Below, piece after piece: positions 1-8,236 of a stretch of 64,000 bases of DNA. Under the pieces are notes generated by a model. That model saw only the letters and a list, made by a program, of their open reading frames with translations, had not been told where the DNA came from and made no database searches. Source of the stretch: Pseudomonadota bacterium (GTDB taxonomy: Bacteria; Pseudomonadota; Alphaproteobacteria; Acetobacterales; Acetobacteraceae). Position 1 is the first letter of the stretch. Each line of letters opens with the position of its first letter. The stretch lies in NCBI GenBank assembly GCA_021798915.1, contig JAJZBM010000008.1, positions 40,597 through 104,596 of the forward strand, given 5' to 3'. The position numbers and the translations under genes were made by a program.

Positions 1-710
1 AAAGAATACATCAGCTTGCCGGTGCCGTAATCGCCGAACTGATGCTGGATATAGGGCGCGACCGAAAAACTGGTGACCTGCTCGGTAAACGCGGGATTAT
101 AGCCGAACGGGCCGATCGTGCCGCCCGGTGTCGCCTGGGTCGAGGCGAACCCTTGGAGATTGAGGAACAGCGTATCCGGAACCAGGGTGATGGTGGCCTG
201 GGCGGTGCCGTTCTCGTCGATCTGATTGAGACCCGAATAGCCCGGATAAATCATGAAATTCGGATCGTAGACGGCGGTCGCCTGGACGCGCTGGGTATCA
301 CCCACGATCGTGATCGAGGGGTTGATCGAGGTGTAGATGTCGCTATCGCGCGGCGCGCTAATCATCAGCACGTTGTCGATATAGGTCTCGCTGACATTGA
401 GGCTGGGCGTGATCGTCCAGGCCTGCGGCCCTGGCGGCGCCGGCGCCGGAGCCGCAGGCGTGAGCGGGGTGGGCAGCACGTCGGGATTGGCGAGCAGCGG
501 CGCGCCGAGATTGACCTGCGCCACGGCAATCGGGGACGTCGGCGCCGCAGGTGGCGGGGCGGGGAGCGGGGCGGCGTCCTGCGCCAGGGCCTCACCGGCG
601 CCGAGGCCAAGCCCGCCAGCGCCGAAAACCAAGCCAACGGCGACCCGGCGGAAACGCCCGCCCGCCCGGCGGCGCGCACGAGTGGCAGCGCTGCGGCTAA
701 AAGCGCTCAT
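1..710 (-). CDS. Outer-membrane beta-barrel protein of XrtA/PEP-CTERM locus (partial, 3' end outside window)
   Basis: The frame is open from the ATG at 710 to the left edge (236 codons visible). The N-terminus has Arg-rich residues, then a Gly/Ala/Leu hydrophobic stretch ending in ALAQD, read as a signal peptide for export. A Pro/Ala-rich linker follows, then TITPSLNVSETYIDNV, the typical opening of the outer-membrane beta-barrel proteins found beside XrtA-type polysaccharide genes. Alternating Tyr/Asn/Thr-rich strands continue to the edge. It lies about 30 nt downstream of the tyrosine autokinase on the same strand, so it is probably the last visible gene of the export operon. A role as outer-membrane component of polysaccharide secretion is inferred from family and context. 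Confidence 0.75.
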   Translation of the reverse strand, partial: MSAFSRSAATRARRRAGGRFRRVAVGLVFGAGGLGLGAGEALAQDAAPLPAPPPAAPTSPIAVAQVNLGAPLLANPDVLPTPLTPAAPAPAPPGPQAWTITPSLNVSETYIDNVLMISAPRDSDIYTSINPSITIVGDTQRVQATAVYDPNFMIYPGYSGLNQIDENGTAQATITLVPDTLFLNLQGFASTQATPGGTIGPFGYNPAFTEQVTSFSVAPYIQHQFGDYGTGKLMYS

Positions 711-742
711 GTGATGACCACCCTGCCTCCCGTCCGACGCGA

Positions 743-1624
743 TCAGTAATAATAGGCGCCGAACGTGCTGTTTGTCGTCAACTGTGATTTGTTGAGCAAA
801 AGCGTGATCGTCGGGCACGCGGCGATGAGGTCGAGCGAAGATTCCACCTCGCCGCGGCGTGTCCGCTCGGCTTCGACCACGAAGATGGTCTGCCCGACGA
901 CCGGCGCGAGCGCGCTCGGGTCGCTGGTCGAAAGACAGGGGGGCGCATCGAGCACGATCACCGTCGGCGCAAAGCGGCGGGCCAGCCGCTCGATGGCCGC
1001 CGCGATGGAAACCTTGGCGGCGAGATCATGGCGGCTCGGCCCGACCCCGCCGATGGGCAGGATCGAGAGGGTCTCAAGCCGCGTCGGCACGATCAGGGTC
1101 TCCGGGCGCGGCGTGAGGCCGGCGCCGAAATCGAGCAGGCCAGGCTGCTCGCTGATGTTGAGGTGGTGCGAGAGTGAGGTGTGCTTGGCATCGGCATCGA
1201 CGAGCAGCACCTGCCGCGCCCCGAAATGCGCGATGCTGGCGGCAAGATTGAGGGAGACGAAGCTCTTGCCCTCGTTCGGCCGGGCGCTGGTGATCATCAC
1301 CAGATTGGGCAGACTCGTCCCTTGCGGGCCGGGCTTCGCGGCGGCGTCGAGCTGACGCAGAACCTGGCTCTGGACGAGACGGAATTCCTCGGCCACGCGA
1401 TCGCGCTTGCGTCCCCAGGGGATCATGCCGGCTTGCTCCAGAACCGCGAACTCGATCGGCGGCGGCGGGACGAACGCGGTGGCGGGAGAGAGCGGCGCCG
1501 CCTGGACGACGGCCTCCTCGCTGGGCGCCGGCGGCAAGGGCGCCGAGCGGGCGAGATCCTCGAGACCACGCAGATGTCTCGCCGCGCGCTCGATCAGATG
1601 AGAGGTTTTCGTTTGCACCGTCAC
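743..1624 (-). CDS. XrtA-associated tyrosine autokinase (CpsD/CapB-type)
   Basis: About 293 residues. A bacterial tyrosine kinase domain is visible: Walker A (SARPNEGKSF), Walker A' (VLLVDADAK), Walker B-like (VIVLDAPP) and a C-terminal tyrosine cluster (FGAYYY) that is the usual autophosphorylation site. The family works with a Wzz-type membrane protein to control polymer length and export at the inner membrane. The chosen GTG start overlaps the stop of the chain-length gene (GTGA overlap), indicating translational coupling; a second in-frame GTG two codons later (1618) is equally possible. The N-terminal ~100 residues are an Ala/Pro-rich linker typical of the XrtA-associated form. Confidence 0.9.
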   Translation of the reverse strand: MTVQTKTSHLIERAARHLRGLEDLARSAPLPPAPSEEAVVQAAPLSPATAFVPPPPIEFAVLEQAGMIPWGRKRDRVAEEFRLVQSQVLRQLDAAAKPGPQGTSLPNLVMITSARPNEGKSFVSLNLAASIAHFGARQVLLVDADAKHTSLSHHLNISEQPGLLDFGAGLTPRPETLIVPTRLETLSILPIGGVGPSRHDLAAKVSIAAAIERLARRFAPTVIVLDAPPCLSTSDPSALAPVVGQTIFVVEAERTRRGEVESSLDLIAACPTITLLLNKSQLTTNSTFGAYYY

Positions 1625-3213
1625 ACGAACCTCGCCAACCAATGCGAGCCCGGCATGGCGGCGAACCAATGCGGCCCGGTAATGAAGGCGCCGAACATGA
1701 AGACCAGCAGCACGACGCCAAAACCGAAAGTGACGAAGGGCATCATCGCCGCACGCCGCGGCCCGTGCGAGGTCAGCGAGATGCCGCCGAGCACCGGCAG
1801 GCCGAGGCTGCGGAGATCGTTCGTCGTATAGAAGCAGGAATCGAGATGGGCGAGCAGCAGCGCAAGGCCGGCGCCGCCGCCGAGCCCGGCCACCAGCACC
1901 CCGGCCATCAGCAGCGCCCGTTTCGGCGCCGCCGGTACCCGCGGCATCTGCGGCGGATCGATGATTTGCAGGCGGAGCTTGTCGGCATCGGTATCGGCCG
2001 CCGAGGAGAGCCGCATCACCTCGCGCCGGCTGAGCAATTCCTCATAGGTCTTGCGCAACACCGAATAATCGCGGTCGAGATCCATATATTCCGCCTGCAG
2101 CCCTGGCTCGTTGCGGACGATCGCAGCAAGCCGGTCCCGCGATTTGATCGCGTCATCGCGCTGGCGTTTGAGCGAGTTGACCGTCGCCTCGGCGTCCAGG
2201 AGCCGGACCTTGATCTGGTCGTAAACCCCGTTCGGCAGCCCATGCCCGCCATTGGCGCCGGCATGCCCGCCTCCACCACCACCACCGGCGGCACCGGCGC
2301 CGGCATAGGGCGCGGCTTTCAACGCCTCGACCAGTCGGCGAGCGGCGATCACGTCGGGGTGGTCCTCGGTATATTTGAGGCGTAGTTCGCGGAGCTTCTT
2401 CTCCGCGGCGATGAGATCGGGGTCGGCGGCGCCGGCGCCGGCATTATGCTGCAGCGCCGCGCGGCCGGCCTCTGACATCTGCAACGGCGAGTTCGAGTGC
2501 AGATCCTGGGCCAGCATGTCGCGTTTGGCGATGGCGTCGGCGAGTTCGCCGTCGAGTTGCGTCACCTGCGCACGCGCCGCTTCGAGCCCGCCGACGCCGC
2601 CATTCGCGTCGGACGGCAGCAGCTCCATGTATTTGGCCTGGAAATCGGCCCGCCGATGCTCGGCTTCGCGCAGCTTGGCCTCATATTCGGCGATCTGCGC
2701 ATCAAGGAAGCGAGCCGCGTTCTGCATCTGCGAACGGTTGGTGCCGGTCGCGCTTTCAATGAAAATGGTGATCAGCGTCTGCACCACGTCATAGGCGAGG
2801 CGCGGTCGGGTATTGCGATAGGTGATGGTGAAGAGATTATTGGTCTGTGACTGGATGCGGATCGCCGTCGCCAGTTGCTCGATCAGAGCATTGCGGCGGA
2901 CCGGGTCGGGGGCGACAAGGTCGAGATCGGTCTTTGAGATCAGTTTTTCGAGATTCGGCCGGCTGAGCAACGTGCGCTGTAAAAGATCGACCTGGTTGGC
3001 CGGCGTGCTGTCGATGGCGAGGCCGCGGAGCAGCGGCGTGAGCACGGCGTCGGCATCGACATAGAGCCGCGTGCTCGCCTCATACTGATTGGGCATCAGC
3101 ACGACGCCGATCCAGCCGCCGACGCAAAGCAGCCAGGCGCCGGCCAGCGCCAGCCAACGCCGCCGCCAGGCGCCGATGAGGTAGCGATGCAGCAGCGTGA
3201 GAAGCTGGTCCAT
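1621..3213 (-). CDS. XrtA system polysaccharide chain-length determinant (Wzz family)
   Basis: 530 residues. The N-terminal membrane segment (about residues 19-38) is followed by the Wzz signature region (MPNQYEASTRLYVD), a long periplasmic coiled-coil region rich in Ala/Glu/Arg, and C-terminal hydrophobic segments. It forms the inner-membrane copolymerase that sets polysaccharide chain length and recruits the cytoplasmic tyrosine kinase encoded immediately downstream. Oddity: a glycine-rich low-complexity insert around residues 303-325, including seven Gly in a row, interrupts the periplasmic domain. Ten nucleotides separate it from the upstream export lipoprotein gene, so the two are almost certainly co-transcribed. 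Confidence 0.9.
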   Translation of the reverse strand: MDQLLTLLHRYLIGAWRRRWLALAGAWLLCVGGWIGVVLMPNQYEASTRLYVDADAVLTPLLRGLAIDSTPANQVDLLQRTLLSRPNLEKLISKTDLDLVAPDPVRRNALIEQLATAIRIQSQTNNLFTITYRNTRPRLAYDVVQTLITIFIESATGTNRSQMQNAARFLDAQIAEYEAKLREAEHRRADFQAKYMELLPSDANGGVGGLEAARAQVTQLDGELADAIAKRDMLAQDLHSNSPLQMSEAGRAALQHNAGAGAADPDLIAAEKKLRELRLKYTEDHPDVIAARRLVEALKAAPYAGAGAAGGGGGGGHAGANGGHGLPNGVYDQIKVRLLDAEATVNSLKRQRDDAIKSRDRLAAIVRNEPGLQAEYMDLDRDYSVLRKTYEELLSRREVMRLSSAADTDADKLRLQIIDPPQMPRVPAAPKRALLMAGVLVAGLGGGAGLALLLAHLDSCFYTTNDLRSLGLPVLGGISLTSHGPRRAAMMPFVTFGFGVVLLVFMFGAFITGPHWFAAMPGSHWLARFV

Positions 3214-3222
3214 CGCCGGGGC

Positions 3223-3849
3223 TCAGAACCAGGCTTGCGGGATGATCAGCGTATCGCCCGGCTTCATTTCGACATTCTGCGACACATCGCCGTCCTTGAG
3301 CAGGCTGCTGAGCTTGATGTGGATGATTTCCTGCTGGCCATTGGCGCCGCGACGCACGATCACCGAGCGGTTGCCGGCGGCATATTTGGTCAGTCCCTTG
3401 GCTTCGATCATCACGTCGAGCACGGTGAGATGGTCACGATAGGGGATCGCCATCGGGTCGGCGGCTTCGCCGATCACCCGCACCTGCCGGTCGAAGGGCC
3501 CGACGAACGAGTGCATCATCACCGTCACCGTCGGATCCTTGACATATTTCTTGAGCTTCTCGGCGATGTCGTCGCCGAGCTGGGTCGGCGTCTTGCCGGC
3601 GGCCATCATGTCGGGGACGAGTGGCACCGAGATTCGCCCGTCGGGCCGCACGGGCAGCGCCGTGACGCTGAGATCGGCCGCCTGATAGACGAAGATCGAC
3701 AGCGTATCGCCAGGGCCGATGATGTAATCACTGGCGGTGGCCGGGGTGGATGTATTGGTCGGATCGAGCGCCTTCGGCGTCGGCGAACACGCGGACACCA
3801 GAGCCCCGGCGAGGGCCAAGGCGAAGATCCCAAAAATCACTCGCTTCAT
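3223..3849 (-). CDS. Polysaccharide export lipoprotein (Wza-like, XrtA system)
   Basis: 208 residues from the ATG at 3849. The N-terminus is a lipoprotein signal (MKRVIFGIFALALAGALVSAC) with lipobox VSAC and Cys21. The mature part carries the poly-export motif YIIGPGDTLSIFVYQ, then PDGRISVPLV, and a second SLBB-type domain ending in MKPGDTLIIPQ. It forms the outer-membrane/periplasmic channel for exopolysaccharide. A longer reading upstream of 3849 is an artefact because it runs backward through the tRNA-Val gene. First gene of the minus-strand export operon. Confidence 0.92.
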   Translation of the reverse strand: MKRVIFGIFALALAGALVSACSPTPKALDPTNTSTPATASDYIIGPGDTLSIFVYQAADLSVTALPVRPDGRISVPLVPDMMAAGKTPTQLGDDIAEKLKKYVKDPTVTVMMHSFVGPFDRQVRVIGEAADPMAIPYRDHLTVLDVMIEAKGLTKYAAGNRSVIVRRGANGQQEIIHIKLSSLLKDGDVSQNVEMKPGDTLIIPQAWF

Positions 3850-3936
3850 GCTCACGACCGCCCGCTCGTCCTGTCGTTGTCTATGGTTATCGTTGTTTAT
3901 AAGAAATCGTCGTAAACATCCATGCATCCGGCGGAT

Positions 3937-4008
3937 TAGGCGCGGAAGGAATTGAACCCCCAGCCTCTGCCATGTGATGGCAGCGCTCTGCCATTGAGCT
4001 ACACGCCT
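3937..4008 (-). tRNA. tRNA-Val(CAC)
   Basis: On the minus strand the sequence folds as a complete cloverleaf of 72 nt. The acceptor arm AGGCGTG pairs with CGCGCCT (one G-U). The D arm is GCTC/GAGC. The anticodon stem CTGCC/GGCAG encloses the 7-nt loop ATCACAT with anticodon CAC. The T arm GGGGG/CCTTC (two G-U pairs) has loop TTCAATT, and the discriminator base is A. CCA is not encoded. Anticodon CAC reads GTG valine codons, which are abundant in this GC-rich genome. It lies 87 nt upstream of the export lipoprotein gene on the same strand. Confidence 0.93.
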
Positions 4009-4565
4009 CCAAAACGCCGCCAACGCCCGGCCATCATACTCAGCCAGCAAATAGCAGAGAGATTATTTTTTTGTAAAGTTCGCTCCTATCGATACCAAAC
4101 CTTACCAGATCAGGCATGGCCGCCGCCACCATAGATTAACAATCGCTTCACATCGCCGCCATAGACGTCGCTTTGACGACGGTTTAACATGTTTGTTGAC
4201 AGTCGGTGAATGTTTGTCGTAAATTCCGGCTGTGGTCAAAGAATTTCGCACATTCATGAAATTTTTTGACAATTGGCTTAAATGAGAAGAAATTGCGCAG
4301 AAGAAGGGCGTCAAGCAAAAACGTCGAGCAAAAACTGCGTGGACAAAAGGCAGCCAAGGCGGCGGTTAAAAATGCTTAATTAATCGTTTTCGAGTTGAAT
4401 TAACGAGTTTCCGAAGGGTAGGGTGCCGCATTGAGCGCAAAAATAACACCGCTATTCAGCGAGCAATCAAATCACACCCATGGCCGCAAGAATTGGGTTC
4501 ATCCCGCTGGGCGGCTGCGATTTAATTTTTGAAATTTCCGCCGTGACGTTCCAGCGAGGATAGAA
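4009..4565. other. A/T-rich divergent intergenic region
   Basis: 557 bases with no convincing gene. It separates the leftward tRNA/export operon from the rightward sugar-transferase/prs operon and is much more A/T-rich than the surroundings, as expected for a divergent promoter region. A sigma-70-like promoter facing right is visible at 4196-4225. A second TTGACA lies at 4266-4271. A 70-codon minus-strand reading frame here lacks family motifs and was not called. Confidence 0.6.
4196..4225 (+). promoter_or_regulatory. Putative sigma-70-type promoter for the sugar transferase/prs operon
   Basis: A perfect -35 TTGACA (4196-4201), an 18-bp spacer and a -10-like TAAATT (4220-4225) face the sugar transferase, about 340 bp upstream of its start. 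The hexamers are seen in the sequence; use as a promoter is inferred, and sigma-54 promoters are also expected at loci of this type. Confidence 0.35.
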
Positions 4566-5930
4566 ATGACCAAGGTATTCGGCCATTACATGCCTTCTGA
4601 AATGCTGATGCTGTGGCTGGTCGAGGCTGTGCTCAGTTTTGCCCTGATCGCCGCCCTGCTCGCCTTCGGCGCGGCCGGCCTCATGCCTGCCGACGAGACA
4701 TTGTCCGATAACGCGTTCCAAGCCGTTAACGTCGCGGCCCTGATCGCCCTCGCCTTCGGTCTCGCGGGCTCGGCGCTCGGCCTCTACCGGCTGGAGGCGC
4801 TGCTTTATACCCGCCGGCTGATGATCAATATCGGCATCGTCGCACTCACCGTGCTGCCGGCGTTGGCCATTTTCGCCCATCTGTTCCACACCGATCTCTT
4901 CGCCCTGCTCGCCAGCCGGGAAGCGCTTTGGCTGCCGCGCATCCTGGTCGTCTGGCTGTTGTGCCTCGCGCTCACCCGCTCGCTCTTTCGCTTCGCCCTC
5001 CGCCAGGGGGTTTTCGCCCGCCACATCCTGGTGGTCGGCGACAATGACGGCCGCAGCGGACCGCGGCTCGATGACGCCATGTTTTTCGCGATTGCCGGAC
5101 GCGTGGCGCCGGGCAACCCCCTCGCATTCGATCCCGAGGCGCTGCGGGCGCGCAAAATCTGGGGGATCGTGATCAGCGCCTCGGCCCGCGCCACCCTCCC
5201 GACCTCGGCGCTGCTCCGTTGCAAGAGCGCCGGCATCCGCGTCTTCGACGAGGTCGAATTCCGCGAACGCCAATTCCGCCGCCTCGATCTCGACCGCTTG
5301 CCGCCGGATTGGCTGGTCTTCGCCGAAAACACGTTTTCGAGCCGGCTCAACCAGGCGTTCAAACGCGGCTTCGATCTGGTGCTCAGCGCTGCCATGTTGG
5401 TCCTGGTGCTGCCGCTCATGCTGCTGACCGCGCTCGCCATCCGCCTCGACAGCGAGGGCCCGGTCTTCTACCGCCAGGAGCGCGTCGGCCTGCACGGCAA
5501 AACCTTCATGCTGCTGAAATTCCGCAGCATGCGCGTCGACGCCGAGGCCGCGGGGCCGGCCTGGGCTGCCGATCATGATCCCCGCGTCACCAGGATCGGC
5601 GGGTTTCTGCGGCGCACCCGGATCGATGAATTGCCACAGCTCATCAACGTGCTGCGCGGCGAGATGAGCCTCATCGGGCCGCGTCCCGAGCGGCCGCATT
5701 TCGTTGCCAAGCTCGCCGCCGCGATCCCCCGCTATCATGACCGCAGCTTCGTCAAACCCGGCATCACCGGCTGGGCTCAGGTCAATTTCCCCTATGGCGC
5801 CTCGATCGAGGATGCGCGGATGAAGCTCGCCTATGATCTCTATTACGTCGCCCGCCGCAACCTCTTCCTCGATCTGCTCATCCTCATCTCCACCGTCCGG
5901 GTGATCCTGTTCCGCGAAGGTGCGCGCTGA
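4566..5930 (+). CDS. XrtA-type initiating sugar transferase (polyprenyl-phosphate glycosylphosphotransferase, TIGR03013-like)
   Basis: 454 residues. The N-terminal half has several membrane helices and a nucleotide-binding-like region. The C-terminal ~190 residues are a bacterial sugar transferase domain: FKRGFDLVLSA entry, membrane hairpin, PVFYRQERVG, LKFRSMRVDAE, RTRIDELPQLINVLRGEMS, SLIGPRPERP, and KPGITGWAQVN. It transfers a hexose-1-phosphate to undecaprenyl phosphate at the inner membrane, the first step of repeat-unit assembly. It starts the plus-strand operon, preceded by GAGGATAGAA before the ATG, and is followed 40 nt later by prsK. Confidence 0.92.
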   Translation: MTKVFGHYMPSEMLMLWLVEAVLSFALIAALLAFGAAGLMPADETLSDNAFQAVNVAALIALAFGLAGSALGLYRLEALLYTRRLMINIGIVALTVLPALAIFAHLFHTDLFALLASREALWLPRILVVWLLCLALTRSLFRFALRQGVFARHILVVGDNDGRSGPRLDDAMFFAIAGRVAPGNPLAFDPEALRARKIWGIVISASARATLPTSALLRCKSAGIRVFDEVEFRERQFRRLDLDRLPPDWLVFAENTFSSRLNQAFKRGFDLVLSAAMLVLVLPLMLLTALAIRLDSEGPVFYRQERVGLHGKTFMLLKFRSMRVDAEAAGPAWAADHDPRVTRIGGFLRRTRIDELPQLINVLRGEMSLIGPRPERPHFVAKLAAAIPRYHDRSFVKPGITGWAQVNFPYGASIEDARMKLAYDLYYVARRNLFLDLLILISTVRVILFREGAR

Positions 5931-5970
5931 TCCGGCGACAGGATGAAAAAAATCGCGTATCGGGGCAGGA

Positions 5971-8013
5971 ATGGCGTGGATCGCCCCCTTTCTCTATCCC
6001 GGTTGCGCGGCGGCCTATCTGCTGCTCGCGCTGTTCGTCGCGTTCGCCGGGCGGAGGCGGGGTAGCAGGCTGGCGCTGAGTGGCGCTGCCCTCGTCACCG
6101 CGACCCTCCTCACCGCCATCTGGGCCGCCGCCGTCGCCGCCGCCCCGGAAACGCCGCTCGCCGCCCTGCCCGGGGGGGTGGAACTGGCACGTGACACCGC
6201 CTGGTACGGCTTCGGCCTGCTTCTTCTGCCGCCGCCGGCCCCCGGGGTGCGTCCGCTGCGCCGCACCCTGCTCGGATTCGGCGTGGTGGTTCTCGCCATC
6301 GCCATCGGCGCCGCCTCCCTCTCCCCCACGTCAGACACCGACCTGACCCTCGCCTCACCGGCGATCGCGGCAAGGCTCGGCTTCGCCGTCGCCAATCTGC
6401 TGCTGGTCGAGAACCTCTACCGCAACAGCCGCCCCGAGCGGCGCTGGCATATCAACCTGCTTTGCATCGCGCTTGGCACCTTTTTCGTGTACGATCTCGT
6501 GTTCTACGCCGACGCGGTGTTGTTTCGTCGCCTCTCGCCGCCGCTCTTCGCCGGCCACGCCATCGTTGTGACCGGCCTCGCCCCGCTGATCGCGCTCGCG
6601 GCACTGCGCAACCGCAAGCGCGGGATCACATTGCAGGTTTCGCGGAGCGTCGTTTTCCACACGACGACGCTGGTCGCAAGCGGCCTGTTCCTTCTCGCTC
6701 TCGCCGCCGCCGGTGAGGTCTTCCGGCGTTTCGGCGCGAATTGGGGAACACTCGCCGAAATCTCCCTCCTTTCCGGCGGCATCGTGGTCATCGCGGTGCT
6801 GGCGAGTTCGGGCTCGGCGCGCTCGCGCCTGAAATCGCTGGTCGTCGATCATTTCTTTACCACTCGCTACGATTATCGGCGGGAATGGATGCGCTTCATC
6901 GCCGCTCTCTCGACGCCCGACCCTGCCGTCCCCCTGCACGAGCGGGTGATCCGCGCCGCCGCCGAGGTGGTGGACAGCCCCGGTGGCGTCCTGTTTCTGC
7001 GCGCCGCCGACGAAACCGGATTCCACTGGGGTGGGTCGCTCAACCTGCCGCCTGCGGGCACCATGCTCGGCTCCGACCACGCCCTACTCGCCCGGCTGGA
7101 CGGGGGGGAGACGATCGCCGTCGCCGATCCCGATGCCGCGCCCTGGATCGAGGGTTTCCCGCCGCTCTGGCTCGCGGTGCCGCTGATCCATGCCGGGCGG
7201 CTGATCGGGCTCATCCTGCTGCCCCCGCCACGCGCCCCCTTCCGCCTCGACGGCGAGGTCTTCACTCTGCTCCGCACCATCGGCCAGCAGGTCGCAGTGT
7301 TCATCGCCGAACAGCGCGCGACGCAGAGCCTGGTCGAAACCCGGCATCTGCGCGAATACGGCCAGCGTTTCGCCTTCGTCGCGCACGATATCAAGAACGT
7401 CTCCAGCCAGCTCTCGCTGCTGCTCGCCAACGCCGAATTCCATCTCGACAACCCCGATTTCCAACGCGACATGCTGGCGACCGTGCGCGCCGCGGCCGCG
7501 AAGATCACCGCCCTTCTCGCCCGGCTCAGCGCATCCGAGGGCGACGCGCCGGCAAGCGTGGTCGCGCCGCTGGAACGGATCGCCGCCATCGCCGCGACCT
7601 TGCGCCAGAGCCGTGGCGTCTCGCTCGCCATCGCGCCATCGCGCACGCACGGCAAGATCGCGATGCCGCTCGAAGCCTTCGACGCCGTCATCACCCATCT
7701 TCTCGACAATGCGCTCGATGCCGAGGAGAGCGCCGGGCGCCCGGGCCATGTCGAGATCCGGATCAGCGAGGAAAACGACACCGCGGTGATCGAAATCAGC
7801 GACCGCGGCACCGGCATGACAGCGGAATTCATCCGCGACGAATTGTTTCGCCCCTTCCGCTCCTCGAAACGCACCGGCTCGGGAATCGGCGCCTTCCAGG
7901 CCCGTGCCCTGCTCCAGAACGCCGGCGGCAGCCTGCACGTGACCAGCATCCCGGGCGCCGGTACCACCATGCGCCTGTCGCTGCCCCTCCTCAGCGCCGC
8001 TGTCGCCGCATGA
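5971..8013 (+). CDS. prsK: XrtA/PEP-CTERM system histidine kinase PrsK
   Basis: 680 residues. The N-terminal ~270 residues form about eight membrane helices, then a GAF-like region (about 310-440), then the kinase core. The phospho-acceptor His472 lies in FVAHDIKNVSSQ; the N box is LLDNALDAEE, the G1 box ISDRGTGM, and the G2 region SGIGAFQARAL. The ATG follows GGGGCAGGA. Family knowledge: PrsK with PrsR controls sigma-54-dependent expression of PEP-CTERM/EPS genes. The ligand is unknown. An inverted-repeat element separates it from prsR. Confidence 0.93.
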   Translation: MAWIAPFLYPGCAAAYLLLALFVAFAGRRRGSRLALSGAALVTATLLTAIWAAAVAAAPETPLAALPGGVELARDTAWYGFGLLLLPPPAPGVRPLRRTLLGFGVVVLAIAIGAASLSPTSDTDLTLASPAIAARLGFAVANLLLVENLYRNSRPERRWHINLLCIALGTFFVYDLVFYADAVLFRRLSPPLFAGHAIVVTGLAPLIALAALRNRKRGITLQVSRSVVFHTTTLVASGLFLLALAAAGEVFRRFGANWGTLAEISLLSGGIVVIAVLASSGSARSRLKSLVVDHFFTTRYDYRREWMRFIAALSTPDPAVPLHERVIRAAAEVVDSPGGVLFLRAADETGFHWGGSLNLPPAGTMLGSDHALLARLDGGETIAVADPDAAPWIEGFPPLWLAVPLIHAGRLIGLILLPPPRAPFRLDGEVFTLLRTIGQQVAVFIAEQRATQSLVETRHLREYGQRFAFVAHDIKNVSSQLSLLLANAEFHLDNPDFQRDMLATVRAAAAKITALLARLSASEGDAPASVVAPLERIAAIAATLRQSRGVSLAIAPSRTHGKIAMPLEAFDAVITHLLDNALDAEESAGRPGHVEIRISEENDTAVIEISDRGTGMTAEFIRDELFRPFRSSKRTGSGIGAFQARALLQNAGGSLHVTSIPGAGTTMRLSLPLLSAAVAA

Positions 8014-8020
8014 TGCGCGC

Positions 8021-8222
8021 GGGAAGCAAGGCCAGGGGCGCTGCCCCTGGACCCCGCCAGGGACACTGTCCCTGGACCCCATTACTCAAGAATTCTCCGG
8101 GCGAGACGCGACGAGGCACGGGCCAATTCCGTGTCGCGCCCCACCCCGAAAACCCTTCAGGGATGCGGGTCTGGGGGCGCTGCCCCCAGCGGGTCCAGGG
8201 CAGCGCCCTGGCCTTGCTTCCC
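8021..8222. repeat. Composite inverted-repeat element between prsK and prsR
   Basis: The ends are long inverted repeats. Positions 8021-8055 and the reverse complement of 8191-8222 match over about 32 bases apart from a 2-base length difference; both arms contain GGGAAGCAAGGCCAGGG. Each arm is itself palindromic, and two more GC-rich dyads lie inside (CAGGGACACTGTCCCTG near 8058-8074 and CTGGGGGCGCTGCCCCCAG near 8171-8189). No coding capacity is seen. The right arm ends 14 nt before the prsR start, so it occupies the 5' leader. It resembles REP/MITE-like intergenic elements; it could attenuate prsR transcription or act as a terminator. Confidence 0.8.
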
Positions 8223-8236
8223 TCGAGCGGCGCGTC

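Noticed and set aside
3850..4050. N-terminal extension of the export lipoprotein frame
   Set aside because: It translates the tRNA-Val gene backward; the lipoprotein signal at 3849 marks the true start.
4266..4455. Possible sigma-54 (-24/-12) promoter before the sugar transferase
   Set aside because: Candidates with GG and GC dinucleotides were found, but spacing or the GC element did not fit the consensus, so no site is claimed.
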